Under the pieces are notes generated by a model. That model was not told the origin of the DNA, ran no database searches, and saw only the letters and a list, made by a program, of their open reading frames with translations. Shown piece after piece: positions 10,301-21,258 of a stretch of 42,834 nucleotides of DNA; position 1 is the stretch's first letter, and the number at the start of each line of letters is the position of its first letter. The stretch spans positions 1-42,834 of the forward strand of contig CALHCH010000015.1 of assembly GCA_937930555.1 (NCBI GenBank). The letters run 5' to 3'. Source of the DNA: Candidatus Absconditabacterales bacterium. GTDB lineage: Bacteria; Patescibacteriota; Gracilibacteria; Absconditabacterales; Absconditicoccaceae. Both the position numbers and the translations under genes were made by a program.

Positions 10301-10531
10301 CTACTTTTTTCTTGGTGCTTTGATGCTTATATTTTTCAGCTCTTCGATATCAACAAATTTAATACCAGTTATTGAGCATATATAACCAAGAAAAAGATCT
10401 TGTTTGGAGCGAGATCCCTTTCCAAAGCTAACCTTATGAGATGGTATTCTGTAAGTGATATACTCCTCATAAACCTCATGTTCTTTTTTGCACTGAGGGC
10501 AGTACATATTTTTTCCCTTTTTAATAGTCAT
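10301..10531 (-). CDS. Small CxxC zinc-ribbon-like hypothetical protein, UGA-free
   Basis: 76 aa MTIKKGKNMYCPQCKKEHEVYEEYITYRIPSHKVSFG..., TAG stop, glycines all GGN. Confidence 0.6.
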   Translation of the reverse strand: MTIKKGKNMYCPQCKKEHEVYEEYITYRIPSHKVSFGKGSRSKQDLFLGYICSITGIKFVDIEELKNISIKAPRKK

Positions 10532-10670
10532 TTTATTTTAGTTTTGATGATTCAATATCATCAAAATGAATATATTTATCATATATTATTTGTCAACACT
10601 AATTCTCCCCATTTCCCTCGTTTTCATCTCCAAGCTCGCTATCTTATAGTTATCGATTTAGATCTCTACA

Positions 10671-10698
10671 TCCCGTGGACACGGGATCGAGATGACAG
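10671..10698. repeat. REP-like repeat remnant upstream of dnaE
   Basis: TCCCGTGGACACGGGATCGAGATGACAG; CCCGTG/CACGGG palindrome joined to the ...GATGAC end shared with the other repeats. Confidence 0.45.
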
Positions 10699-10740
10699 CA
10701 GTTTTCTTAACTCTTAATTCTGTATTCTTAATTCTTTTTT

Positions 10741-13449
10741 ATGGATATCTACGAATTTGAACTACGCTACAAGGCATATGATGGACTCTCTACCGCTCTA
10801 TGATTGGATCGAGATGAGTCGGTACTTTTGTGATTGGTGCCCAAGACTGGTGGATGAGTGCTAGAGACCAAGCTCGTAGAGACATCAGTAGAGACACTAC
10901 ATATCAAGACACTTGAGACATATACAGATCACAAACAATCTATCATAGACTCCTCTACACAGATCGTAGAGCTTACAGGCAAGCCACTCTCAGAGTATAT
11001 ACAGAGACTAGAATACGAGCTCAAGGTGGTGCACGAGATGTGATACAATACCTACTTTCTCATCGTAGAGGACTATATATCACGAGCCAGAGACCATGAT
11101 ATAGTCGTGTGACCTGGGAGATGATCGTGTGCAGGATCGCTGCTGTCATATGCTATATGAGTGACAGATCTAGATCCATTGCAGTATGATCTGATTTTTG
11201 AGAGATTTCTCAATCCTGCGCGTATCTCTATGCCAGATATAGATACTGATTTTGAGGATACGCAGAGAGATAGGGTGATAGAGTATATGTCACACAAGTA
11301 TGGTGCATCCAAGGTAGCACATATCGGGACATATATGACACTGGCAGCCAAAGCTGCATTTAAGGATGTGGCGAGAGTGATGGGAGTCAAGTTTGTAGAT
11401 GCAAATAGACTAGGAAATCTGATCACCGAGTCTACCATACCAGACTCTATAGACAACAACAAAGATCTCCAAAATGCGATCGCTGATGATAGCAGACTGA
11501 GTAAGATCATAGAATACGCTACGGCCCTAGAAGGAACGGTCAGACAGACTGGTGTACATGCCTGTGGGATGATCATCGCTCCAGAGGATACCCACCACTA
11601 CTCTGCCATCCAGCACCCACCCAAATCTGGGAGTAGCTCCAGAGATGAATCTAGAGTGGTATCTCAATATGATGGGGGTACGGTAGAAGATCTGTGACTA
11701 CTCAAGATGGATGTACTGGGCCTGAGAAACCTCAGTATCATCAAAAACACGATCAGAATCCTCAACGCAAAGGCAAAAACCGAGTGAAAAGCACTCGAAC
11801 CGATGTATCAAAAATTTTTGGATACTATGTTGTTTCATCCGCCATTGGATGACACATATGTATACAAAAAGATTTTTTGGAACTGAGATACGACATGAGT
11901 ATTTCAGTTTGAGTCCGATGGGATGAAACAGTGGTTAAAAAAGCTCAAGCCTACTGAGTTTGATGATCTGATCGCGATGGTATCGCTATATCGTCCCGGA
12001 CCTATGGAGTTTATCCCAAACTATGTGGATAGAAAACATGAGATAGAGCCTGTCTCATATATGCAGCTAGATCTAGAGAGTACGCTGAGGAGAAAATACG
12101 ACAAAGAAACGATGGAACAAGAAAAAGAAAAACTCATAGCAGATCTGTGACCTATCATGGATCCTACCTATGGTATCGCTGTATATCAGGAGCAACTCAT
12201 GCGTCTGGTACAGTCTATGGCAGGGTTTAGTATGTCAGAAGCCGACACTGTGAGGAAATGAGTAGGTAAAAAAATCCAAGCTGTGATAGAAAAAGTAAAA
12301 AAAGATTTTGTAAAAAAATGAGAAGAGCATAGACAATACAAACCAGAAACTACTATGTGGGTATACGAAAAAATGATCGAGCCTGCAGCGAGATATTCAT
12401 TTAATAAATCTCATGCTGCCTGCTATGCGTATATCTCCTACCAGACCGCATATCTCAAGGCACATCATCCCATCGAGTTTCAGGCTGCATTGCTCAGGTC
12501 AGCAGAAGAAAGTCCGGATAGGTTGGCGCAGTTTATTGATGAGGCACAGATGCAGTGATATAGCATCCAGCTCCCAGACATAAACACTGCCTACGAGCAC
12601 GTAGCTGCCATTTGAGACAAGGTATATCTGTGATTTGCTGCGATCAAGGGTATATGATCAGAGGTAGCACAGCATATAGAATCCGAAAGAATCAAAAATG
12701 GACCATATACCACGCTCCCTGATTTTCTCACAAGAAACCAAGACTATATCAACAAAAAAACCATAGAATCGTTGACACTCTCTGGAGCACGAGATGGTTT
12801 TGCTGATCGTCAGACACTCCGAGACAACGGCAAAAACATCCTCGATCGAACCAAAGCAGAACAGTCTGGATGACAAGCAGCTGGCTTGTTTGCTGCTACG
12901 GTAGTGGATGGATCAGATCTCACCCTCACTCCATCTGACCCACCGACCAAAATGGAGATGTTGGCAACCGAACATAAGGTATTCAATACGTTTGTGTCTG
13001 GTCATCCTTTTGATGGATTGTATAGCTATATGAGAGGCAAATACGGTTTTATCTCTATGTTTAAGGACAAGGAGTGATATGGTGAGTTTACCTTTTTGTG
13101 ATATATCAAAAGTATCTCCAAAAATGGAAGATGAGAATGATTTTTTATCAAAATGGAAGATGTATCAGGAGATGTGGAGTTTTATGTGACCAACAAGCTA
13201 GATCTAGTACCGTTTATGATCGTGTGAGTGAGATGATATATGGGTAGGAGAGGAAGGATAGATCAGCTCACTGTCTATGACCTAGAATCACTCATCACCA
13301 AAGCAAAAAATAACGATAAATACGATGTAGAGCAAACAGTCTGAGCTATCAGAAGAGAGAGATTTGCCAATCAGGATACGCCTAGACCAGTCCCAGCTCA
13401 AGCGCAAGTGGCATCACCTCATCCATCTGACATACCACCAGATATGTAA
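10741..13449 (+). CDS. dnaE: DNA polymerase III subunit alpha, without recognisable N-terminal PHP domain
   Basis: With UGA=Gly: [83 protein letters not shown]...; C-terminal OB-fold; TAA stop; in-frame TAA at 10729-10731 upstream. Confidence 0.93.
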
Positions 13450-13528
13450 TCGACCATGCTAGATCTTGCAAATACTACATACATCATTATCACTATTTTA
13501 CCATTTTTAGCCGGTAATAGCACAAGCA

Positions 13529-13942
13529 ATGAATTATGATGGAATCGTAGTAAACATTCTCCCTGCAGAAACAATCTCTACAGCAGGATGAGACAGACAA
13601 AAACAAACAATTGTGCTTGAAGAAGACAGAGATACTGAGTACAAGTGAGGTATTGTGATAGATTTTTGGGGAGAAAAGTGCTCCCTCCTTACTGATCTCC
13701 AAGTAGGAGAAAAAATAACCGTGTGACTCAATAGCAAAGCTAGAGAATACAACGGGAGATGGTACAATGCCATTACTGGATGGAAGGTAGATAGAGGATC
13801 TGCGGGATGAGCTGCACCAGCTGCAGCCGCGGCAAGTACAGTGGCTACGCCACCAAACACCACCACCTCATCAGCTCCAGCAGCAACCAAAACCGCTGAT
13901 GCACCAAAAACTCAAGAGTATGAAGATGAGCTTCCATTCTAA
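13529..13942 (+). CDS. DUF3127-like OB-fold protein with an SSB-like acidic C-terminal tip
   Basis: MNYDGIVVNILPAETIST...KQTIVLEEDRDTEYKGGIVIDFWGEKCSLLTDLQVGEKITVGLNSKAREYNGRWYNAITGWKV, low-complexity linker, EYEDELPF end; TAA stop. Confidence 0.75.
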
Positions 13943-13966
13943 TTACCTAAAGAAAATAGTATAATT

Positions 13967-13998
13967 AAAAAAACTCACGACGGACCGTGAGTTTTTTT
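13967..13998. terminator. Stem-loop terminator
   Basis: AAAAAAACTCACGacggacCGTGAGTTTTTTT. Confidence 0.85.
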
Positions 13999-14025
13999 GT
14001 TTACAAATTAGAGATAAGAACACAA

Positions 14026-14211
14026 CTAGTCAGTGAGATAAAAATAGAGCCGCACCAAAAAACCAGTAAGACATATCACTCACAATAGAGCAACTGTACC
14101 ATATCTAGCATCTACCTGCAAACCCAAAAACATCGCTCCACTCAATCCAAGATAACAGATGATAAAAAATGTAACTCACAACGCAATTTTTGCTCGCTTA
14201 GATGTTATCAT
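14026..14211 (-). CDS. Small membrane protein
   Basis: MITSKRAKIALGVTFFIICYLGLSGAMFLGLQVDARYGTVALLGVICLTGFLVRLYFYLTD with UGA=Gly; TAG stop. Confidence 0.55.
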
Positions 14212-14309
14212 ATTTTCACAATACCAATCACTCTGATTTTTTCAATCAATACAACGCTATTTGCGCTACACACTCTTCCAATCAGCGTCCACATCACTAC
14301 AAACAAAAA

Positions 14310-16589
14310 ATGAAAAAGTATATAGAAGAATATCTCCAACAACAACTCAATGAGCAGCAATATGCTGCAGCTAGTTTTGTCGATGGACATAGCTTGATTT
14401 TGGCATGAGCTGGATCTGGCAAGACGAGGACACTCACCTATATGATAGCCAATCTCATATATGGCCACGATATCGACCAAAACAATATACTCGCTGTGAC
14501 ATTTACCAACAAAGCAGCAGCTGAGATGAGGGAGAGATTGAGTAAAATCATCTCTGAGATGGATCTACTCAAAAAATCCTCTACACAGCTCTCATCAGAT
14601 GACTCTCCAGCAGAGTTTTTGGATGATGGATTACCGCCACCAGATATGCTCCCTCCTGTGGCGCTGGACACTCCCCCACGAGCTCGATGACCTAGCGCAT
14701 CACAGCAATACCAATGGATCGGTACGTTTCATAGTACGTTTCTCAAGATACTCAAACAAGACATAGAGCATCTATGACTCAACTGGAAAAAAAACTTTGT
14801 GATATATGATAGTGGTGATAGTAAAACACTCATCAAAAATATCATAAAATCGAAAGATATGAAAGATGTCGTAGATGCCAAAGAGGCGAAAAATACTATA
14901 TCAGCGTGGAAAAACAAATGATATATACCAGCACAAGCAGGTCTACACTGTGATACGCAATCAGAAGAGCGGATATTTGAGGTATACCAGGAGTATTGGA
15001 AACAATGCCAAGATGCCAATGCGCTCGATTTTGATGATCTTTTGTTGTTGCCTAAGTTGCTGTTTGATCAGCAGCCTGATGTATTGGACAAATGGCAGAC
15101 AAAGTTTCAACATATACTGGTAGACGAAGCGCAGGATACCAACACCATACAATTTGAGTTGATGCAGAGATTGGTGGGCAAGACTGGGAAGATTACGTTT
15201 ATCTGAGATGATTATCAGTCGATCTATCGCTGGAGAGGGGCTGTGATGTCCAATTTTCTCAATCTAGAGAAAATGCGACCGGACATCAAAACGTTTAAAC
15301 TAGAGATCAATTATAGGTCGTTGCCGCATATCGTAGAAGCAGGTAATGCGATCATAGGCAACAACAAGACACAGTACGAAAAAGATATCAAGGCACATAG
15401 GACAGGTGACAAGCATATCCGTGTGTTTAGTTTTGCTGATGAGAAGGACGAGGCGATGCAGATCCTGGAGATGATCACCAAGCTCAAGGAGGAGTGAGAC
15501 AAACAACGATCAGATTTTACCATACTATATAGGACCAATGCGCAGTCTGCTCCGTTTGAGCAGGTATGTATCACAGATGGTCTACCATACAAGATACTGT
15601 GAGGTAAGAAGTTTTTTGAGAGGAGAGAGGTTAAAGATATACTGTCGTATATGAAATTTCTCGTCAATCCTGATGATAGCCTGGCATTGAAAAGAATCAT
15701 CAATACTCCAGCTCGTCAGATCGGCAATACCACCATACAACAATGTGATGATATAGCTGTAGCACATGGTACTACGTTTGCTGATGTAGTGCTACATATA
15801 GAGACATACGCTAGCGAGCTCAAGCCTGCCGCACTCACCAAGATCAAAAAGTTTGTGAATATGATCCAACAGATGCTGATCAATCTCACACTCCAGACTC
15901 CAGCACAACTCCTAGAAAACATCACCAAAGGCACTCGCTACGAAGAACACCTCATCAAAACAGATGGAAAAGATAATGCAGAAGAAAGAATGTGAAATAT
16001 CTGACAGCTGGTAAATATGGCAATGAAATTTAGTGATATAGGACTGGACAGCACGACAGAGTTTTTTGAAGAAGTATCATTGCTTACGAGCGTGGAGGAG
16101 ACCAAGGTAGAGGACGCTGAGGCTATCAGGATGATGACTGTCCATGGTTCCAAAGGGCTGGAGTTTCCATATGTGTTTATTGTATGAGTGGAGGAAAACA
16201 TCTTCCCATTGCCCAATGCAAAGTTTGATGATGCAGAGTTGGAGGAGGAACGCAGAGGGATGTATGTAGCTATCACTAGAGCACAAGATCAGCTATTTTT
16301 GTCACACGCACATAGTAGACAACAACGATGAATGATCAAAAATAATCCACCCTCGAGATTTTTGGAAGAACTCCCGGATCATCTGGTCAAATCGTACGAT
16401 ATGTCCTGAGCGAGCTCATATATGAATGCTTATGATGCCAAAAAACGAGATGAATGAGATCGCGTCACACACAAATTATTCTGACCTGGGACGATCATGG
16501 AAGTCCGAGATGGGATATGTATAGCCAGATTTGACAATCCTAAGTTTGGCGTGAGGAAACTGGAGGGGAAATGGTTGAAGAAGGAGTAG
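14310..16589 (+). CDS. UvrD/PcrA/Rep-family superfamily I DNA helicase
   Basis: [103 protein letters not shown] stop. Confidence 0.93.
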
Positions 16590-16604
16590 AAAAAATAACT
16601 AATG

Positions 16605-16639
16605 AAAAAACCATTGGAATATATTCCAATGGTTTTTTT
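16605..16639. terminator. Stem-loop terminator
   Basis: AAAAAACCATTGGAATATATTCCAATGGTTTTTTT. Confidence 0.85.
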
Positions 16640-16659
16640 AGAACTCAAGCAATCTTGAG

Positions 16660-16785
16660 TTAGTAGACGACTCCAAATACACATACAGAATTTTGTGTAT
16701 GAAAATCTTCATCCGTCTCAATGAGAGATAAGACTTCATTTGGATCAGAACTTTCAGGCACAGTAAATAAGTTGTTGTCTGTCAT
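16660..16785 (-). CDS. Small hypothetical protein (41 aa), UGA-free
   Basis: MTDNNLFTVPESSDPNEVLSLIETDEDFHTQNSVCVFGVVY, TAA stop, terminator downstream. Confidence 0.5.
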   Translation of the reverse strand: MTDNNLFTVPESSDPNEVLSLIETDEDFHTQNSVCVFGVVY

Positions 16786-16795
16786 TTTGTTTATT

Positions 16796-17302
16796 TTACA
16801 TGGTTATCAAATACATATTTTTTCAGAACCCACCCATAGGATGCTCAATTACAATTACTTTACTTGTCTTGTCATAATGCGATAAGACATAAGTTTTTTG
16901 CTTCTTGTCTACTAGTTTTTTGACCCTACCTTGTAGGCCCTTATCATATCTATTCTCATTGTATAGGGTTAGTGTCTGCTCACAAGATTTTGCAAGAGCA
17001 GAAACGTCAACTATAAATTTCTCTCCACGTCTAATAGGAAAATTCTTAGGAATAGATTTTTTCACAAGCTTTAGAATACTACTCTCCTGCTTATCGAGTT
17101 CTGTATACGTCTTCCCCCACAATACAAGACCTAAACTAGTCACTATTGCTCCTATGAGAAATACATAACCATAAGGTATATCTGATTCATGTGACTCTAC
17201 TGGGATAGCAATGAAAGCAAAAAAAACTATACCAAGCACGGTCATAATTTGTCCCAATACTCTCAAGATCAATCTTTTCTCAAAATTTAAGTTTTCAAAC
17301 AT
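16796..17302 (-). CDS. Hypothetical membrane protein, UGA-free up to a TGA at 16823-16825
   Basis: MFENLNFEKRLILRVLGQIMTVLGIVFFAFIAIP...; TGA after HPMGGF, next stop TAA 16796-16798. End is 16823 if TGA is a stop here, 16796 under code 25. Confidence 0.65.
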
Positions 17303-17306
17303 TGTT

Positions 17307-17747
17307 TTAATTTTTATTTTTTATTATATCCTCACCCACTCGGCGAGGATTGTCTTTGTTGTCACTTCGAAAAATGTACAATCCAAAAATACTGATTAAA
17401 ATAGTTGCAATTTGAAATATTTGCAAAAAATTGAGTAGATTGCTATCAATCTCTTGAGTGTGCCTCATGCTCAATATGAACACATTCATTACCAAAAATA
17501 ATGACGCATAGTACAAAATAGATTTATTTATAATAGAAATCTTATATTGATTGCGATATTTATTTGCCACTCTAGAGACAAAAACAAATAACAATAATCC
17601 GAGAATAATCCCAATCGGAGCAGCAAGAAATTTGAATCGATCAATCCAAATAAATAAGAATAAGAACAAGGATAATACAATCACAAAAAGCATGGTCTGT
17701 AAAATAACCTTATCAATATTTTTATAAAAAAATGTTAATGAAGCCAT
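17307..17747 (-). CDS. Hypothetical multi-TM membrane protein, UGA-free
   Basis: 146 aa MASLTFFYKNIDKVILQTMLFVIVLSLFLFLF..., TAA stop. Confidence 0.65.
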   Translation of the reverse strand: MASLTFFYKNIDKVILQTMLFVIVLSLFLFLFIWIDRFKFLAAPIGIILGLLLFVFVSRVANKYRNQYKISIINKSILYYASLFLVMNVFILSMRHTQEIDSNLLNFLQIFQIATILISIFGLYIFRSDNKDNPRRVGEDIIKNKN

Positions 17748-17825
17748 ACGCTTTTCAGTTTTTTTTGTTAGTTAATTTTTTATTTACTATATATACTCCT
17801 ACGAGCCAACACATACACGTTTTTT

Positions 17826-18794
17826 TTAATTTACCAATAATTTTTCTAATTCTATCAATGCATAGGTATGATTTTTATCCAATTGGAGGAGTTTTTCAAA
17901 CGCAAGTTTTGCATCATCTTTTTTGCCATCTCTTGCTAGGACAAGTCCCTTGTAATATAATCACTGAAGATCTCTTGGGTTAATAATAAGTGCTTTATTT
18001 ATCTTAGCTAGAGATTCGCTGTTTTGCCCTAGATCATAGAGCACTATACCCTGCTGTACCAGCGCATCAGCATAGCTAGGGCTCAGCTCCAGCACGGTAT
18101 CAAAATACTCAAACGCCTCCAGTGACAGAGCCTCATCCTGATTGGTAAATCAAAGATCACTGAGTATCGTACCTTTGTTGTATCGATGGAGGTGCTGCTG
18201 AGGCTCCAACAATATCGCCGCATCAAAAAACTCCAACGCACTATCTAGCAATCACATATCAGCAAGTACAAGTCATTTGTTGGAGAGAGCTTCTACCATG
18301 CTCGGATCGTACGCCAATGCCTGATCAAACATCTGCAATGCTTCATCTACCTCTCAGAGATTATACAGAGCCAATCATTTGTTGTTTCGTATTCTAGGAT
18401 TGTTTGAGTCGATAGAAATAGATCTATCCAAAGCCACCATCGCAGCATCTATGTCTCACATTCTTGTAAGCACCATACCTTTTTCTGCTCGAGAGAGCGC
18501 ATGCTCAGGATCTATTGTGAGTGCATCATCAAAACTACTCAAGGCTTGATCAAAATGTCCCATAGCAGCTTGGGTCAATCACTTGGCATAGTGTGATTCC
18601 ACGTACTCTTTATCTTTGGAGATTGATTGATGAAATGTCCCCAATGCCTCTTGATATTTTCACTGTTCGTGTAGTTGCACTCCTTTGGTGTGTAGATCTC
18701 TAGCCTCGGGGTCTCAACTCGCTTGAGTACTACACCCGCTCAACACTCACACAGCTATCACACAACACAAAAATCCCGCTATCTTGTTCATCAT
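17826..18794 (-). CDS. TPR-repeat lipoprotein
   Basis: MMNKIAGFLCCVIAVGVLSGCS lipobox, then repeated TPR units (YQEALGTFHQSISKDKEYVESHYAKGLTQAAMGHFDQALSSFDDALTIDPEHALSRAEKG...); TAA stop. Confidence 0.88.
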
Positions 18795-18884
18795 ACAATC
18801 AAAGATAAAAGTCCAATCACGAGTATATACAGAAAATATAGTCTATTGCAATGAATAATAATGATTTGTCACTATACAGGAGAT

Positions 18885-21119
18885 CTAAGATTGCATCGCC
18901 TCTATCACCTGTGGTACAAACTCATCCAGCGACATATCTAGATATACCTCACAGTGTTTGAGATGTGCTCTATCTACTCATTTTGCAAATGCTTTGTCTT
19001 TGATTTTTTTCTTGATACTCTTGGCCTTCATGCCCTCCATACCAGTGGGTCTCATCAGAGAGTATGCATAGACAAATCATGACAACTCATCCACACTCGC
19101 GAGATATTTTCTGATCAGTGAGTCTACTGGTACACCAGTCAGCCATTCTCAGTGTGATCTGATATCGTCTCTGAGGGTCTGCGGCATATCTATCTCATCC
19201 ATCATCGCATCAAACTCATCCTTGAGATGTCTATCAGCGTCTTTGGCTATATGGTCTCGATCTATATCATGCAGGAGTCCTGTCATATACCATATATCCT
19301 CATCCTCTCACAGCTGCTGAGCAAAATATCTCATCACCTGCCCTACCTGTTCGCAGTGACGTCTGGTATCCGTGAGGTACTTGTCTGCGAGCGCATGTGC
19401 CTGATCTATACTAGGCAATCACTCATAGCTTCTCTCTATAGCATTAGATATGTTCGAAGTTCAAGTTCATAACGCATCCGCGTTAGCCTGACCACTCGCC
19501 TCATCTGACTTCATCTGACCTTCATCTGACTCTTCTGAAGCTTTATGCTGTGGCTTCATCAACGGAAACATAAAGACATCTCTGAGATTGTCCTGCTGAG
19601 TGAGTAGAGCTACCACACGTTCTATACCCATACCAAAACCAGACTGACAAGGCATACCATGCTCCATACTCAGTACAAAATCATCATCTCCACGAGTCGC
19701 TTCATCGTCTCCAGCATCTACTGCGTCACTTTGTTCGTCAAAATTTTGGACCTGGATGATCGGGTCTACCAGCTCGCTATATGCCTTGCATATCTCTCGA
19801 CCATTGACCACTACCTGAAACTGCTCTACTATCTCCGCATCGTCATCACTCTGACGAGCAAGTGGCTGCATCGTCTTGGGATAGTTGTATACAAATGCAG
19901 GTCATACGATCTTTGGTCTCATAACTTTTTTGTACAGATAGTCAATCAGGGTCGCTGTGGCCTGCTCTTCCATTCACTCTCGTGAGTGTCATGCATTTTT
20001 GATGTCTTGTCTGAGCGCATCTGCATCATCCGGACCATATGTAGATATATCGATACCAGACTCTTTGTGGACTCATTGGATATAGTCGATACGCTCTCGA
20101 GGTGTAGATCGATCTACCTTGCGGATTTCTCATTGCTTGTCCTTGATAGGTATCACAGGATCCAGTCACAGTTGATCAAATATATAGTCAAACAACTCCT
20201 CCATAAATCTCATATTGTCTTCGTAGTTTCGATACACGGCATAGTGCTCTACGACGGTAAATTCTTGCATATGGCTAGGGTCCGATCCCTCATTGCGAAA
20301 ATTTCTCCCTATCTCAAAGACTTTTTCAAATCTCCCGACGGTCGCCATCTTGAGTGCTATCTCTGGTGCGATCCTAAGAAACACATCTGTATCAAAATCG
20401 TGATGATGAGTCATAAATGGGGCTGCTGCAGCACCACTCGCAGAGTTGCCTAGGATAGGAGTGTCTATCTCCACAAATTGCTCTTTTCGGTAAAACTCTC
20501 TCAGAGCCTTAAGAAACTGTGATCTAAGCTGAAATCTCTCATAACTCTCCTGATTCATCGTCATATCTAGATATCTCTTTCTGTACTTTTTTTCTTCGTC
20601 TTGGATGCCGTGTCGCTTGTCTCCCAGTGGGCGTAGTGCCTTGCTCAGCAATTGATAGGTATCCACAAATATCGTGAGCTCACCATGCTTGGTCACAAAC
20701 AACTCTCCCGTCACTCACACAAAATCACCAATATCCAAAAATTTCTCTGCGAGCTTGTATGTATTGATCTCCTGTCCAGCTATCTCGATCTCAGTCACCA
20801 CATGCCTCCCGGTGTAGAACTTACAGAGTCCTTTGACAAAACAGATTTGGATATCTCAAGTCGCATCTCTGAGGGTAGCAAAACTTAGCTTGCCCATCGT
20901 ACGAAAACTCATCATACGCCCTGCTGTACTGTATACAGGTGTAGCTCCCTCAGACATCAATACATCCGCGTCAGCATATGTATCCGATGATAGTGCTATC
21001 AGGTCGCTGATAGCGTGTTTTTTGTTGTATTTGTTGGCATATGGTATGACGCCTGCTGATTTGAGTTGTTGGAGTCTCTGGAGACGAGTTTCGTATTCGT
21101 TGAGTGGTGTATCAGACAT
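18885..21119 (-). CDS. lysS: Lysyl-tRNA synthetase (class II) fused to a C-terminal HD-domain hydrolase
   Basis: MSDTPLNEYETRLQRLQQLKSAGVIPYANKY...RKRYLDMTMNQ...FEIGRNFRNEGSDPSHMQEFT...GFGMGIERVVALLTQQDNLRDVFMFPLMKP, linker, then HCEQVGQVMRYFAQQLGEDEDIWYMTGLLHDIDRDH...; single frame with UGA=Gly, TAG stop. Confidence 0.85.
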
Positions 21120-21196
21120 AGAGAGTAGATAAATGAAGTAAGTGTATATGCTACCTAGTATATAGACATATACACCTAGTGTGCAATATTTTATGT

Positions 21197-21228
21197 AAAA
21201 AAAGATAGGTCCGAAGACCTATCTTTTT
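21197..21228. terminator. Stem-loop terminator
   Basis: AAAAAAAGATAGGTccgaagACCTATCTTTTT. Confidence 0.85.
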
Positions 21229-21258
21229 AGATATCGCTACTATGAGATATGTAGGATA

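Noticed and set aside
11073-11576. 167-aa minus-strand ORF in the track
   Set aside because: Antisense to the dnaE catalytic core; no recognisable motifs.
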